Assembly (NCBI GenBank): GCA_015680685.1
Contig: MNCI01036208.1
Span: 15,190 to 79,189 of the forward strand
From: Gnetum montanum
Lineage: Eukaryota; Streptophyta; Gnetopsida; Gnetales; Gnetaceae
Direction: 5' to 3'
Length of the DNA: 64,000 nucleotides
Shown here: positions 12,398 through 23,229 of the stretch, in pieces
Layout of the letters: the number at the start of each line of letters is the position of its first letter
Numbering within the stretch: the first letter of the stretch is position 1
Notes under the pieces: model-generated
What the model saw: only the letters and a program-made list of their open reading frames with translations
Database searches by the model: none
What the model was told of the DNA's origin: nothing
Program-made: the position numbers and the translations under genes

Positions 12398-13400
12398 TAA
12401 AGATTAAGAACTTAGAAGAGGGGTTGAATAAGTTCCACCAAATTAGACCCAATTTTACACATAGAGGTACATGGTTCCCCAACTTGTGTACATCCATACT
12501 TGGAGGGTAGAATCCTTGCATACCTCTAGAATTTGTCTCTCAAAAAATGTGATTTCAAGGAGACCACAACCTCTACAAAGTATGAGCTCTACTAGGGATG
12601 TTTTCTCTTAGAAACACGCCCAACCCCTCAAGGTCCTAACAAGCTCAATGATGCCTTCCCTCAAGAACCACATCCAACCCCTCAAGGCTTACAATGAGAG
12701 AAAAGAAAGATCAAGGAAGAAAAATTAACTAACCTTCATATTCCTTGTTTTAAAGTCTACAAAATCAATAAAAAACTCAAAAAATGATAGAGAATTGAAG
12801 TACAAAAATATCTTTAAAAATGTATACAATGATGGCTTGATTACATGAATAATACTTGATATTATCAAAAAGATATTATCTTCTATTATATCCTTGTCAA
12901 TATAATATAACCATTGGAGTTTGTACAATGGCTAAAAATGACTAGTTGAGATATCTTATATGCAGTTGAGATGTCTTATTGGATTTCTTAAGTTTGTAGG
13001 TGGGACATCTCAAACGATTGGGAAATCTTGAGTGAGACATCTTAGCTCGAATTGATGCATCTTACAATAGACATCTTTCTAAGACATATTAACTTTACTT
13101 GGGATGTGTACCTTTTTTGGAATGTCTCACTTGAGACTAGAGCTTCTCGGTAGAGACATCTCATTGCAGAGTGAGACATCTTAATAGAATCCAAGACATC
13201 TTCTTTGGAATTCTAGACATCTTATATCCTTGTGATTTCTTCCAACACTTTGAATTCCTTATTGAGCTTTGGCACTCCAATTTGTCAACTCATGTTCTTG
13301 TATTGGTCTCATTCCACTTCTTTCTTAGTCCTATAAGATCTTGCAAGCATACTTACAAATTCTTCATTTTCCAAATTTTCAACATACCAAAAGATCAACA
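12398..13400 (-). repeat. copia2 3' LTR
   Basis: Right end in plus-strand terms is ...GATCAACA (minus strand TGTTGATC), directly next to the PPT; the left end TAAAGATTAAG corresponds to TGAAGATTGAG of the other LTR. U3 holds many copies of GAGACATCTTA or its complement between about 12947 and 13215. A mutated TATA (plus-strand TATTATATCC, near 12880) lies downstream in the minus sense. Confidence 0.8.
12947..13215 (-). repeat. U3 motif array of copia2 3' LTR: GAGACATCTTA
   Basis: About 14 degenerate copies of GAGACATCTTA and its complement, for example 'gagatatctta', 'gagatgtctta', 'gggacatctca', 'gagacatctta', 'agacatcttct'. Both orientations occur and spacing is irregular, 10-30 bases. The same array recurs in the other LTR (18511-18780) and inside the element (15885-16030). 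Confidence 0.75.
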
Positions 13401-13414
13401 ATCTTCCCCTTTTT
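13401..13414 (-). promoter_or_regulatory. copia2 polypurine tract
   Basis: Minus strand AAAAAGGGGAAGAT abuts the LTR start TGTTGATC. It is the expected plus-strand primer site of an LTR retrotransposon. Confidence 0.8.
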
Positions 13415-13559
13415 GGAAATGTCCAAAACTGAAGAAAACGAGTTAGCATAACAACATAACAAAAAGCATATAATTGGCAAATAAAGACACAAGCATATAT
13501 ATATATATAAGAATAATCCTATGGAAACAAGGATGGGCTAGATTTTGGATATGGTTTAT

Positions 13560-15808
13560 GGGTACATATTCATCAATAATGGTCTCATAGAGCTAACAAG
13601 AATAAATCATAAAAAATTTCCCATATTTATCAACAACATGAAAGTTCATAACATGTAATCCACAATGCACATAATTATAGCCATGTATTGATAGGAAAAA
13701 TATGAATATCTACATATCATACCATATCCCCAAGAATATGCAAGCATAGCCTCATACCATTGTAATAATATACAAATAGCATGTCCTTATAGAAAATATA
13801 ACCAACATAACCAAATCAGAGATTATATATATATAAAGCATATATAAAGGCACAAGAACATATATGAAGTAGAAACCCTACATCCATCAGTCATTGATAC
13901 AATAAGATAACCATCACAAAAAATACATAGCTACTTTTCAAAAGATGTCATAAGGTCTCAACAAGAACTATTACATCGAACAATATTAATGGATCTCAAA
14001 AGCTCTTCCCTTTTTGGGACATCATCCAAAAGGATGTGATACAAAAAAGCTCTAATCTATTACCTCTATATCATCATCATCATGCAAGTCTAATGCTACA
14101 TGTGTAGGTCTATAGGTTTCCTCATCATCATCATCATTGATAATACTAGAGTTAGAATCCTGCTAGACATTATCATTATCATTTAAAGGTTCAACCATAG
14201 GTCCTTAGCTAGGATGAAGCTTCACCTAAAACTAAGAGGATGAAGCCTACCTAGAAGATGATGGAGTACCTTTACGCTAATAAGTTTTTGGAATAGGTTT
14301 CTCCCATTATTCTACTGCACCAAAAATACTTTCCATTGTCTACTACTCAAAGGACTACAGACATCATCACTCCTAAATTGTTTAAAGAGTCTTTTAAAAG
14401 AATCCCCCTACACAAATTCACCTAGTACTAACTATGTAATGTGATCAATAAGCTTTGCATAGGCATGTGTTGGTACTACTACAAGTTCCTCTAAATAGGA
14501 TGCATTTTTTGAGTCATATGCTTGAGATGGTTCTACTGCTATGGAATGTCTAACAGGTGCTAGTTCCTCTTTACTATATAACTAATTATGAGTTTGAATC
14601 TCCTCAAATTGATGATCATCCATAGGAGGGGGAATTCTTGATGTGCTCATTATCTTACTAAGGTAAGAGAGATTTCTTCCTATCTTCCCCATAGTCTTTG
14701 GGATGGATCATAATGCCTTCTTCAATGAAGACCCTACTCATGCACTAATAGACCTGGATCTTCTAAGTTGAGGAGATGTCCATGGCAGAGATGATGCTTG
14801 CTTCCTACATGCTTCGAATGAAGAAGAAGTTGCAGATTCTACATATGATGTACTCCTTTTCTTAGAGTACTTAGCAAGACTCCTTTTCCCTTTAAGAAGG
14901 GAAAGATCTAAAATGGAAACACCTACCTAAAGTACAAGCAAACTAATGAGCAATGGATATCCATAGATTTTGTCTCTGGTGAGCATGCCCAACATATCCT
15001 TGAAAATAGTGTGTCCCAAGTCTAATAGCTATCCTATTGGTAAAAAATACAATACAAATTCTTTTAATTGTAGCAAATAATTGTGACTTCCCCCTTTAAC
15101 AATGATATTATACAATACCATCAAGAAAAGAGTAGAGGCATCTTGAGATATCCTATTGGTAAAAAGCACAATAAAAATTCTTTCAATTGTAGCAAATAAT
15201 TGTAACTTCCCCCTTTAACAATGATATTATACAATACCATCAAGAAAAGAGCATAGGCATCTTGAGAGATTTGATGTCTATGAACTTTTTCATCCCTAAG
15301 TAAAACTGAGCTAGCAAAGATTACATTATAGAAATCATCATGAGTAATAGGATATATATCATTAGTGATCATATCCTCCATATATTGAATAAAAATCCTA
15401 TGGACATTAGCGCTAGAGACTTTAAGTAAGGCATTGACAACTTGGGAAGACACTTTGATAGTAATACCTCCAACCATCATAGTGAAGGTTCCAATAGACT
15501 TATTTGTTAAAATAAGATTACTATAAAACTCTTAGACCAAAAATTTCAAAATTTAAACACTTAATAAAATAATTGTAGTCCAACCAAGCATCTCAAAATA
15601 AGATAGTAAAGTCTCTTGCTGATGTTAGCGAAAATTTAGACTATGCTCAAAGACAATGAAAATAGATCGATTATTCCTAAACCTATTTTGCACATTTTTT
15701 GAATGAAAGTATGGAATGTAGGAGATGAATTTACTATAAGATGCTCATTTCATACCCTTGGACTTATGTAAAGCTTGTCTTGAAGTTCCAATCTTCTTGT
15801 GACCCATG
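13560..15808 (-). pseudogene. copia2 ORF2, decayed
   Basis: Start ATG at 15808-15806 (MGHKKIGTSRQ) lies about 65 bases after a TATA box. The first ~250 codons include a segment EFYSNLILTNKSIGTF near 15540-15490 followed by VGGITIKVSSQVVNALLKV (15475-15418). This resembles the 'EFYAN... V.G..V.FS..AIN..L' pattern of the putative plant transposon protein domain of Athila-type elements. A hydrophobic LFLMVLYNIIVKGG segment is present twice because of a 119-base tandem duplication. The C-terminal third has a basic S/R region near 14880-14730 (KRSLAKYSKKRS) and acidic DDDD/DNDN stretches near 14160-14060. Stops are modest in number at first. No function is known. Confidence 0.6.
15031..15268. repeat. 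119-base tandem duplication inside copia2 ORF2
   Basis: Units 15031-15149 and 15150-15268 differ at only a few positions. The duplication shifts the frame: the first 119-codon open stretch (15480-15121, minus) ends within the second unit read. Confidence 0.85.
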
Positions 15809-15869
15809 GACAATTGAGATTGGCTATTTATTACTTTGAGTGAGATGGAAATGAGGAAAAATAATTCAT

Positions 15870-16030
15870 TTATTTATATAAGGGACATCCTTGGAAATTT
15901 TTGTGGCATGGTTGAGACATCTTAAAGGAAGTTGGAATGTCTTGCCCAAGTTGGACTAGAGATCAGTAAGATGTCTTGACTTTTGTAGGGACATATTAGT
16001 TGATATGTCTTGACTGAATAAAAGTTTTCT
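15870..16030 (-). promoter_or_regulatory. Internal promoter of copia2 ORF2
   Basis: In the minus sense a cluster of the LTR motif (plus-strand strings GAGACATCTTA, AAGATGTCTTG, GATATGTCTTG, GGAATGTCTTG at 15885-16020) is followed by a TATA box (TTATATAAATAA, 15883-15870) and, about 65 bases on, by the ORF2 ATG. Motif, order and spacing repeat those of the LTR U3 (array 18780-18511, TATA 18460-18451). Promoter activity is inferred. Confidence 0.65.
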
Positions 16031-16149
16031 TAGGGTAAAGTGAATGAAAAAAAAATGTGAAAAACTAAAAGGGTCTAGAAGGATGCTATGAATGATAATT
16101 ATAACTAAGAGGCATACTTTTCTTATAATTTATTTCAATAGCATACTAC

Positions 16150-17912
16150 ATGCAATGCAAGTCAAGGAGCTATACTTACCAATACCTTCCTTGCTTACTC
16201 TTGGAAGATGCTTGCTCAAGTAGATTTATAATGAGGTTCTTCATTATGAAATCCCTTCCTTGTTGATATTGGATGCCTCTTAATCCCAAGATCCTTATTT
16301 CTTCCTTTTTCCTTATCGATGGTAGCAAATCTATTATTGTGTTCTATATTGTTGTAGAGAGACAAAATATGTTTCATCATTTTTTTGTCATGCTTGTTAG
16401 ATCTTCATACTTGGTTATCCTACAAAACATGATTTATATTCTTCCTTTGATAGGACAAGGTGATTAAATTGTAACATTGTGTTTTTATATGTTCAAATTT
16501 TCCATAGTAACGGTAAATTTTTCTTGTTCATACTAATTTTCCAAACCTAAGGGTGTCCCTTCATTTAGATGATATGCTTGTACATGTATCACCATGATAA
16601 TCCTTTTCCATTTCTCTTTTGATGTTAAAAACTTGAGGTATCTCCAAATCTTTATTAAACTTATTTCCACGAGGCCTTATTTATGATAAATCTCTACTTA
16701 TCTACTGATAAGATTGAGTTAGTTTTTGAACCTCAACCTTTATGTATGAGTTTTCCCTTTTTATATAGGAGCATATAGTATAGAGCTTAGTTATCTTAGC
16801 TTCCTTGCTATGTAAATTTTTTCTCATTTTTATGCATAAATTTTGAAAATAAATAATTTCTTTACATAGCATACTATACCTTTCCGTGATATTACCTTTA
16901 AATTCTTTAATATTCTCCATGGGATTGTTGCTTTTAACAACCATGTAGATAAGATGAGAGTTTATTAATGGATCATCAATTTAGACATTTTTGGCCTTCT
17001 TATCTTCTTGAATTAATTCCTTCTTTGGTAACCATTCAATGGACACATGATCTCTTTCATTACATCTCCAACATTCTATAGAAGAAATATCAAGATTAGA
17101 GTTTCAAGGTGGCTTACCTTTTATCTTACCTTTTCTTTTTGATTGATTAAAGCTATTTTCTTTTCTTGCTAAAATCCTTTTTAATCTCCTTGTTAGGAGA
17201 GCAAGTTCATCATCACTATTTACATCATAATCAGATATCTCCTTTTCTTTTGATGAGCTTTTGAGAGAAATGGATTTCTCCTTCATAGCACCTTCATTGA
17301 TGAGATTCATTTCATATGCTACAAGTGCACTTTTCAATTCTTCAAATTTTTGAATAGAGAAATCCCTTATATCTTCCATACCTATGATTTTGGGTCTAAA
17401 TTTAGGAAGTAAAGTTCTAATCATTTTAATAGTGACTTCACTCTCTAGTAACTCTTTTCCTGTACCTCTAATGGCAGTTACAATATCATTATCCCTAAAG
17501 AAATAATCTTTAATCTTTTCACCTTCTTTCATTTTCAACTTATCATATTTAGATTGCAAGACTAGGAGCTTGGATTGCTTCACAACTTAGGTTCTCTTAT
17601 AAGTGACTTCTAGAACTTACCAAGCAATTTTACATTCAACTATTCTATTAAATTTAGGCTTGGTAAGAGCACTAGTAAAAATAGATACTAGCCTTTGAAT
17701 AAAACATAAATTTTTATTTATCATTATTAGATCACTTACCTCTAGGTAGGGGTCACGCTTGTAGTATCATTGATGAGATGGGTGTATCCGTCCATGATGG
17801 ATTGACATACTTCAAATTCCATGGATTCAAAGCATCCTTGCATCCATGGTTTCTAGTATATGAAATTAATTTCATCAAATCTTAATAGCTTGATGTAATA
17901 TGTTCTTGCCAT
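16150..17912 (-). pseudogene. gag: copia2 gag (SIRE-like), decayed
   Basis: Starts at ATG 17912-17910 (MARTYYIKLLRFDEINF), matching the DG.NY.YWK start of SIRE-type gag; MQGCFESMEFEVCQSI and DGYTH follow. The UBN2-like domain is the long open frame 17583-17104 (LKMKEGEKIKDYFFRDNDIV, then TLLPKFRPKI and ELKSALVAYEMNL). A zinc knuckle CWRCNERDHVSIEWLPKKE near 17065-17010 has lost its last Cys to Trp. A coiled-coil segment (16944-16702) and a second, damaged knuckle (YYGKFEHIKTQC near 16520-16475) follow. No protease follows, unlike in copia1. Confidence 0.8.
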
Positions 17913-17949
17913 AGTTCAATCTTGAGTTATTATACTCAATCTAGGAGAA

Positions 17950-17965
17950 CCTGACTCTAATACCA
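17950..17965 (-). promoter_or_regulatory. copia2 primer binding site (initiator tRNA-Met)
   Basis: Minus strand TGGTATTAGAGTCAGG matches the plant tRNA-iMet complement TGGTATCAGAGCCAGG in 14 of 16 bases; both differences are C-to-T. It lies two bases from the LTR end. Confidence 0.85.
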
Positions 17966-17967
17966 CT

Positions 17968-18952
17968 TGAAGATTGAGAACATAGAAGGAGGATTGAATA
18001 AGTTACATCAAATTAGATCCAATTTTTCACATAAGTGTACGTGGTTTTGTATTTTGATACATCTACATTCAAAAGGTATAATCCTTGCATACCTCGAGAC
18101 TTTGTTTCTCAAAACATGTTGTTCCAAGGACACCACAACCTTTACAAGGTATGAGCTCCTCTAGTGGTGTTTTCTCTCATAAATACACCCAACTGATCAA
18201 GGTTCCCATAAGGTCAATGATGCCTTCCCTTGAGAATCACATCCAATCCCTTAGGGCTTATAATCAAAGAAAAGAAAGATCAAGGATGAAAAATGAACTA
18301 AGCTTCAGATTCTTTAATTTAAGCTCTACAAAATCAATAGATAGCTCAACAAATGATAGATAATTTAAGAACAAAAATATGTTAAAATATGTATACAATA
18401 ATATTTTGATCGTATGAACAAACTTGCTATTTGCAAAAAGGTAGTGTCTTCTTTATAGCCTTTTCAACATCATATGACCATTAGAGTTTGTACAATGACT
18501 ATAAATGGCCAGTTAAAATGTCTTGTATGAACTTGAAATATCTTATTGGGTTTCTTGAGCTTGTAGGTGGGATTCCTTGAGTGAGACATCTTAGCTTGAA
18601 TTGGAACATCTAACATGAGATGTCTTGTCTAAAACATCTTAACTTTACTTGGGATGTCTACTATTTTTCTAGGACATCTTGTCTAAGACTAAAGCTTCTC
18701 AATAGAGGCAACTTGCTATAGAGTGAGATTTCTTGATAGACTCCATTACATCTTCTTTTGAATTCTATATGTCTTGTATCCTTGTGATTTCTTCCAACAC
18801 TTTGCATTCCTTATTGGACTTTGGCACTCCAATTTTTCAACTCATGCTCTTATCTTGGTCTCATTACACTTCTTTCTTAGTCCTACAATGTCTCATAAGA
18901 ACAATTACAAATTCTCCATTTTTCAAGGTTTTGACATACTAAAAGGTCAAAT
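17968..18952 (-). repeat. copia2 5' LTR
   Basis: Paired with 12398-13400. In the minus sense U3 has the GAGACATCTTA array (18780-18511), then a TATA box GGCTATAAAG (18460-18451). The outer end has decayed (…GTCAAAT instead of …ATCAACA). Confidence 0.8.
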
Positions 18953-21281
18953 CATCTTTGATAATCTTGAAAGATTTTAGAAACCAAATTTTTTCTAAGT
19001 ATTGGAGGCGATGCATATTTTGCATCAACATTACCTTTAGACCACTACTCTTGTGTTAAATATAGCCTTGGATTATCTTATCATGCCACTTACATCAAAC
19101 TTCATTTTGGCCTTAAATTAGTTCTTGCAAGACTCAAAGTATATCATCCAAGGCACTTTCGACATCATAAGTACAAAATTTTATCATTTTAATAGTTTTC
19201 TCACAAGATCTTAGGGACAAAAATTTTCTAAGCATTCATGTTAATGTCAATGTTAATGTCAACATTGATAACATGATCCCTATCACCTTCATTACACATC
19301 TCTCATTTGCATTTTGAATTGAATCTTGACTTCCCAAACTTTCCAATGATTAATTAATACTAATTTTAGCACTCCAAATGCAAATTTTGGTAGGTTTAAG
19401 TTTAGTTTTGATAGTCAAAAGGTAGAAGCTTTTTATCTTATATAGGTGATGTTGATGCTTACATCAATGTCACCATGCTTAGATCATCCTCCTCCAAAAC
19501 ATTCAAGTTCATCATCTAGCTTCATTCTCTTAGTTTGTAGGCTTCTCGAGATCTTATGAACATCATTATGACTCATTCTAGCTTTAGTTTTAGCATCTTA
19601 GAGGATCAAGATATTAAATTGAAAAATTTTTTAAAATATTTTTCTAAATCCCTACTTGATGCTAATTCTAAGGCTAATGTCAACATATTAGGAACCAATA
19701 CCTTGATATCCTTGACCATTAGACTCTACAGTTGAAATCATCCCCTAGCCTCACTAGCTACTCAATGTTAACTTGGTAGGATTAGACATCAATTTGGGCA
19801 TTAAGTGAAGTCCTATATGCTTGATACTCTAACTTGAGAAAACTAAAAAAATTTAACTAACTCCTATTGACACTAACATTAATGTTAGTGTCACCTATCA
19901 CATGTCTTAAAATTTTCAAGTTCACATGTTAAACTTGCCAAATTCAAGCTCTAGAGGATCTTTGAATGTAGTTCACTTAACTCAAAATTCTAATTTGTTA
20001 ACCCTATACCTATAAATATTAATTTAGTACCCTGATTCTAGGGCTATTTTTCTTAAGATCTAGAGCACTTTTTAAGATTTCAAATGATTAAGAGTATGAG
20101 TAGTAGACTTCCCAGCATCTCTCACATGCTTCATGACCACTACAATGCCAACACTAATCCTAATGCAGTGTTAGAATCAATCAAGAAACATCAATGTCAA
20201 TAGAAATCAACATTAGTCTCTAAAAAAATTAGTCAAATTCAATTTAGAGACTAACATTGATGCTATAAAATTCTCAATATGGCAATTTGACACTGATGCT
20301 AACACTACATTAGGGTTAGCGTTGGCATCTCAGTGGTCATGAATCATACAAGAGATGCTATGAAGTTTTCTTCTTGCACTTTTGATCTTTGAAGTCTTGA
20401 ATAGTGCTCTACATGTTAAGAAAACTAGCCCTAGAATTTGAATATTGATTCAATATTTATAGGTCTAGGATTATTGAATTGGACTCCTGAGTTTAGTGAA
20501 GTGCACACAAAGTTCCCCTAGAGCTTGAATTTGGCATGTTTGACCTGTGAACATAGCAAGTTTAAGATATGTAATAGGTGATACTAACATCAACATTAGC
20601 ATCAACAAGAGTTGGTCAAATTTATTCAGTTTGCTCAAGTATTAGCTCCAATATCAATCCTATGATACTCGGTCAAAAAAATCCCATTTTGACTCTAAAT
20701 TGATTCTAAATAGCATCTACAAAATTTTCATCCATAAAACTAACCTCTAGAGGTTTACTTCCACTTTTCAATCTACATTTTTCTTACAAATTTAACTCTT
20801 ATCATTAGTTTTATTTCACTTATGTTTTTTACTAGCATTTACAGTTTGGTCTTCCATAAGAAGTAAACACTTCTTTTAAAGAAATACAAAATTTTCAATA
20901 TTTAGGGAGGAAAATAAAACTTTATTTCCCTCATATCATAGACATCCTATATTTTAATATTTTATGCTCTTTTATTCATATTTTATACTTATATTTTATT
21001 TCATTTCTAAAAGCTTGTTGTATACTTAGTTTATTTTTTAATAATAAATACTTAGTTTTGACATTTAAACCTAACATTTTTATCATTCCCTTATTTCTTG
21101 ATTTGCTTTTGGTAGGCTAAGTCCACATTTGACTAGAGATTTATGCCTTGTCTTGTCATTATCATTGACTTACTGAAGGTTATATCAAATCAAATATCAT
21201 TTGTGGTTACAAGTTAGGCTCTTAACACTTAATTCATGAAGATGTTCTTGTGAAGTTAGGAAGAATAATTTTGCAAGAACA
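18953..21281 (+). repeat. gypsy1 5' LTR, main part
   Basis: Aligns with 36390-38168 of the 3' LTR (TTAGGAACC/TAGAAACC, GATGCATATT.., GGTAGGCTAAGTCCACATT, CATTATCATTGACTTA, GAAGTTAGGAAGAATAATT). It ends in GAACA at 21281, matching GGAACA at 38168. It carries an 815-base palindrome (19830-20645) absent in complete form from the 3' LTR, which mostly explains the length difference. Confidence 0.75.
19830..20645. repeat. Large palindrome with divergent TATA boxes in gypsy1 LTR
   Basis: Arms 19830-20225 and 20242-20645 are inverted copies, roughly 75-80% alike by eye, with a loop of about 16 bases. Matching landmarks: AACTTGAG/CTCAAGT at the outer ends, CTCTAGAGGATC/CCCCTAGAG, CTAGGGCTA/TAGCCCTAG, TTAGTCTCTAAA/TTTAGAGACTAA at the loop. 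Each arm has AATATTTATAGG (plus at 20452-20463, minus at 20020-20009), so the TATA boxes point away from each other. Many GTTAATGTCAACATT-type motifs lie in the arms. Confidence 0.75.
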
Positions 21282-21526
21282 TTTTTATACTAGAAGAAGG
21301 ATCACTAGGGATTCTAGTATCTTGAACCTACCACCTAGTATCCTATAGATCCCTTCTAGAACTTATACTTTTCCTTACTCTTTTCATTTTCACCTAAATT
21401 TATTTTTTCATTTGTACTTGATCTTGTTTTCTTCTAATCATATGTGTAAGAGATACTTGTTGATACTATGTCTAGTTGAAATTCCAACTCCTCTTACACA
21501 TCCTAGGTCTATAAAATAATAAAAAC
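21282..21526 (+). other. gypsy1 leader after the 5' LTR
   Basis: Between LTR end and gag ATG. No standard PBS (no TGGTATCAGAG or TGGCGCC) is seen. The string CTAGAAGAAGGA at 21290 resembles CTAGAAGGAGAA found right after the LTR end at 53923. A TATA-like CTATAAAATA lies at 21510-21519. Confidence 0.4.
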
Positions 21527-22900
21527 ATGGAAGGCACAAACTCTTACAACATCCATGACTCAGCATGACTATAAGCTTGCATATGTCATGTGAGAAATAA
21601 GTATAGCACTCTTTGAAAATGAGCTAAAGAGAATGATTACCTATGAGATAGCCAATGGTTTGGAATTATTTCTACCAAATTCAAGTCATTTCATTGAGCT
21701 AAATTAGTCTAAATAATATGCATTGGCAATGTATTTGATCATCAAAGATGAAGTTCAGATAATAAAAAATAATGAAATTCAACAAAGATAGACTATTGAG
21801 GATCACCTCATGGGATATCTCAATATCAATGTTAGTAGTAGGAATTACCAATTCCAAGACAAGTATATCAATGAAAGTAGTGACATCAACATTCATGATG
21901 ATGATGAGAAGAAACATCCCCATGTTTCCCTACTTGTAAACCCTCTCCATGAATCTCAAAATATCACTCTACAATATGTGAATCTCCTTGGCTCTACTAA
22001 TCCATTTTTGGGTTCATACCTTAATTTGTTCCTCCTGTAATGTCTTTGTTAGTCAATCCTACTATCATGGCTTCATCTGTGACTAACAAACCTCTAGCCT
22101 ATAGTTTTCTCTCTAACACAACTATAGTCAATCCTACTCTTCCAGCACTAGTATAAAGTATTAATCCATCACTTAATCCTTTTCAAGCCTTATCCCACAT
22201 AGTTCTAGTGTAAAAATCATGGTCTTTCTTACCTTTTCCCTCATCTACACAACTTTTTTATCCTTGTAATATCATGTCATTAGTACCTATGCCTAAGTTG
22301 GCACTTATTCGACCAATCTTACCCTTTCATAATTCCATTCTAAATAATCCTACTCAGAACATCCCTATAGTTCCTCTTGAATTAATGTTTCTATTGCAAG
22401 ACCTTTCCTCTAGGTTGCAGGTGAAAGAAGATTAAACTTGAAAAGTAACCATGTTACATGGGGACAATCTTACAATGTCCTTTGTTAATCTCCTTATTAA
22501 TCTGATTAGTCCATGGATCCTACTTGTCTGAGTCCCTAACGAGGTTTTGTTACTAAATTTCACTAAGTACAATGGAGAATCTAATCCATCAACTATGTCA
22601 TGACCTTCCATAATGAATACATGTTGTTGGCCAACTACCCTCACATCATCTTTAGAAGCTTTTCAAATTTCCTCATTGGTAAAGCACTTGAATGTTACAA
22701 ATTCCTTCCCCATGGATCCCTTACTTCCCTGGAACATCTCTTCACCATCTTCATGGAGAAATTTAAATACAATATCATGAAGGATGACACTTTACAAAAA
22801 ATATTAGTGATCAAATAAGCTCATAATGAATCTGTTTCACACACCATTCCTATTTTCCCAACTCAATTAGTGGAGGTGTTTTTGCAAAGTTAAAAAGATT
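21527..22900 (+). pseudogene. gag: gypsy1 gag, decayed
   Basis: ATG at 21527 (MEGTNSYNIHDS). After a Ser/Pro-rich region broken by stops comes a Retrotrans_gag-like block: YMLLANYPHIIFRSFSNFLI near 22618-22677, GKALECYKFLPHGSLTSLEHLF near 22678-22745 (compare G.A..W...LP.gSI.SW..L in relatives), MEKFKYNIMKDDTLQKILV near 22755-22810, then SVSHTIPIFPTQLVEVFL. No zinc knuckle was found. It lies directly after the 5' LTR of gypsy1. Confidence 0.65.
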
Positions 22901-23229
22901 AATTTTTCTTATCTTTTGTCTCATTTACTTTATAAAATTTGCATGTGTTTGTTATTTTTACTTAGTTACCTTTTTTTATTTAATTTTCATGTTTGCAATA
23001 TTTTACTACTTTTCTAGTGTAGTTTTCTTTATCATCTATTACTAGTACTTATTTCCTTAATGCATGAATAGTCCTTTCATATTTACGTTGTTTTTTGTTG
23101 CAATTTCTTTCTTTTGCATGAAAGAAAAAATCAAAAAATCTATAAACACATAAAACATAAAAAATCAATAAACATAGAAATCTTTTTTATCGAGAAGATA
23201 TTTTATGACAAGATTAGGTAGTAGAGGAC
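22901..23229. other. T-rich spacer after gypsy1 gag
   Basis: T-rich non-coding stretch, no recognisable motif; ends shortly before a new coding-like block. Confidence 0.4.

Larger units (their letters stand above)
12398..18952 (-). mobile_element. copia2: pol-less Ty1/copia element (gag + ORF2)
   Basis: Two same-orientation repeats of about 1 kb (12398-13400, 17968-18952) bound it. A PBS for initiator tRNA-Met (17950-17965) lies inside the right LTR and a PPT (13401-13414) inside the left one, so it runs on the minus strand. Between them are a SIRE-like gag (17912 to about 16150), an internal promoter (16030-15870) and ORF2 (15808 to about 13560). None of the copia protease, integrase, RT or RNase H motifs so clear in copia1 is found. 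It is therefore a gag-bearing, non-autonomous element. Length about 6.6 kb. Confidence 0.75.

Noticed and set aside
13490-13850. Short AT dinucleotide runs (13492-13509, 13825-13837) as a notable repeat
   Set aside because: Too short and common in AT-rich DNA to mean anything.
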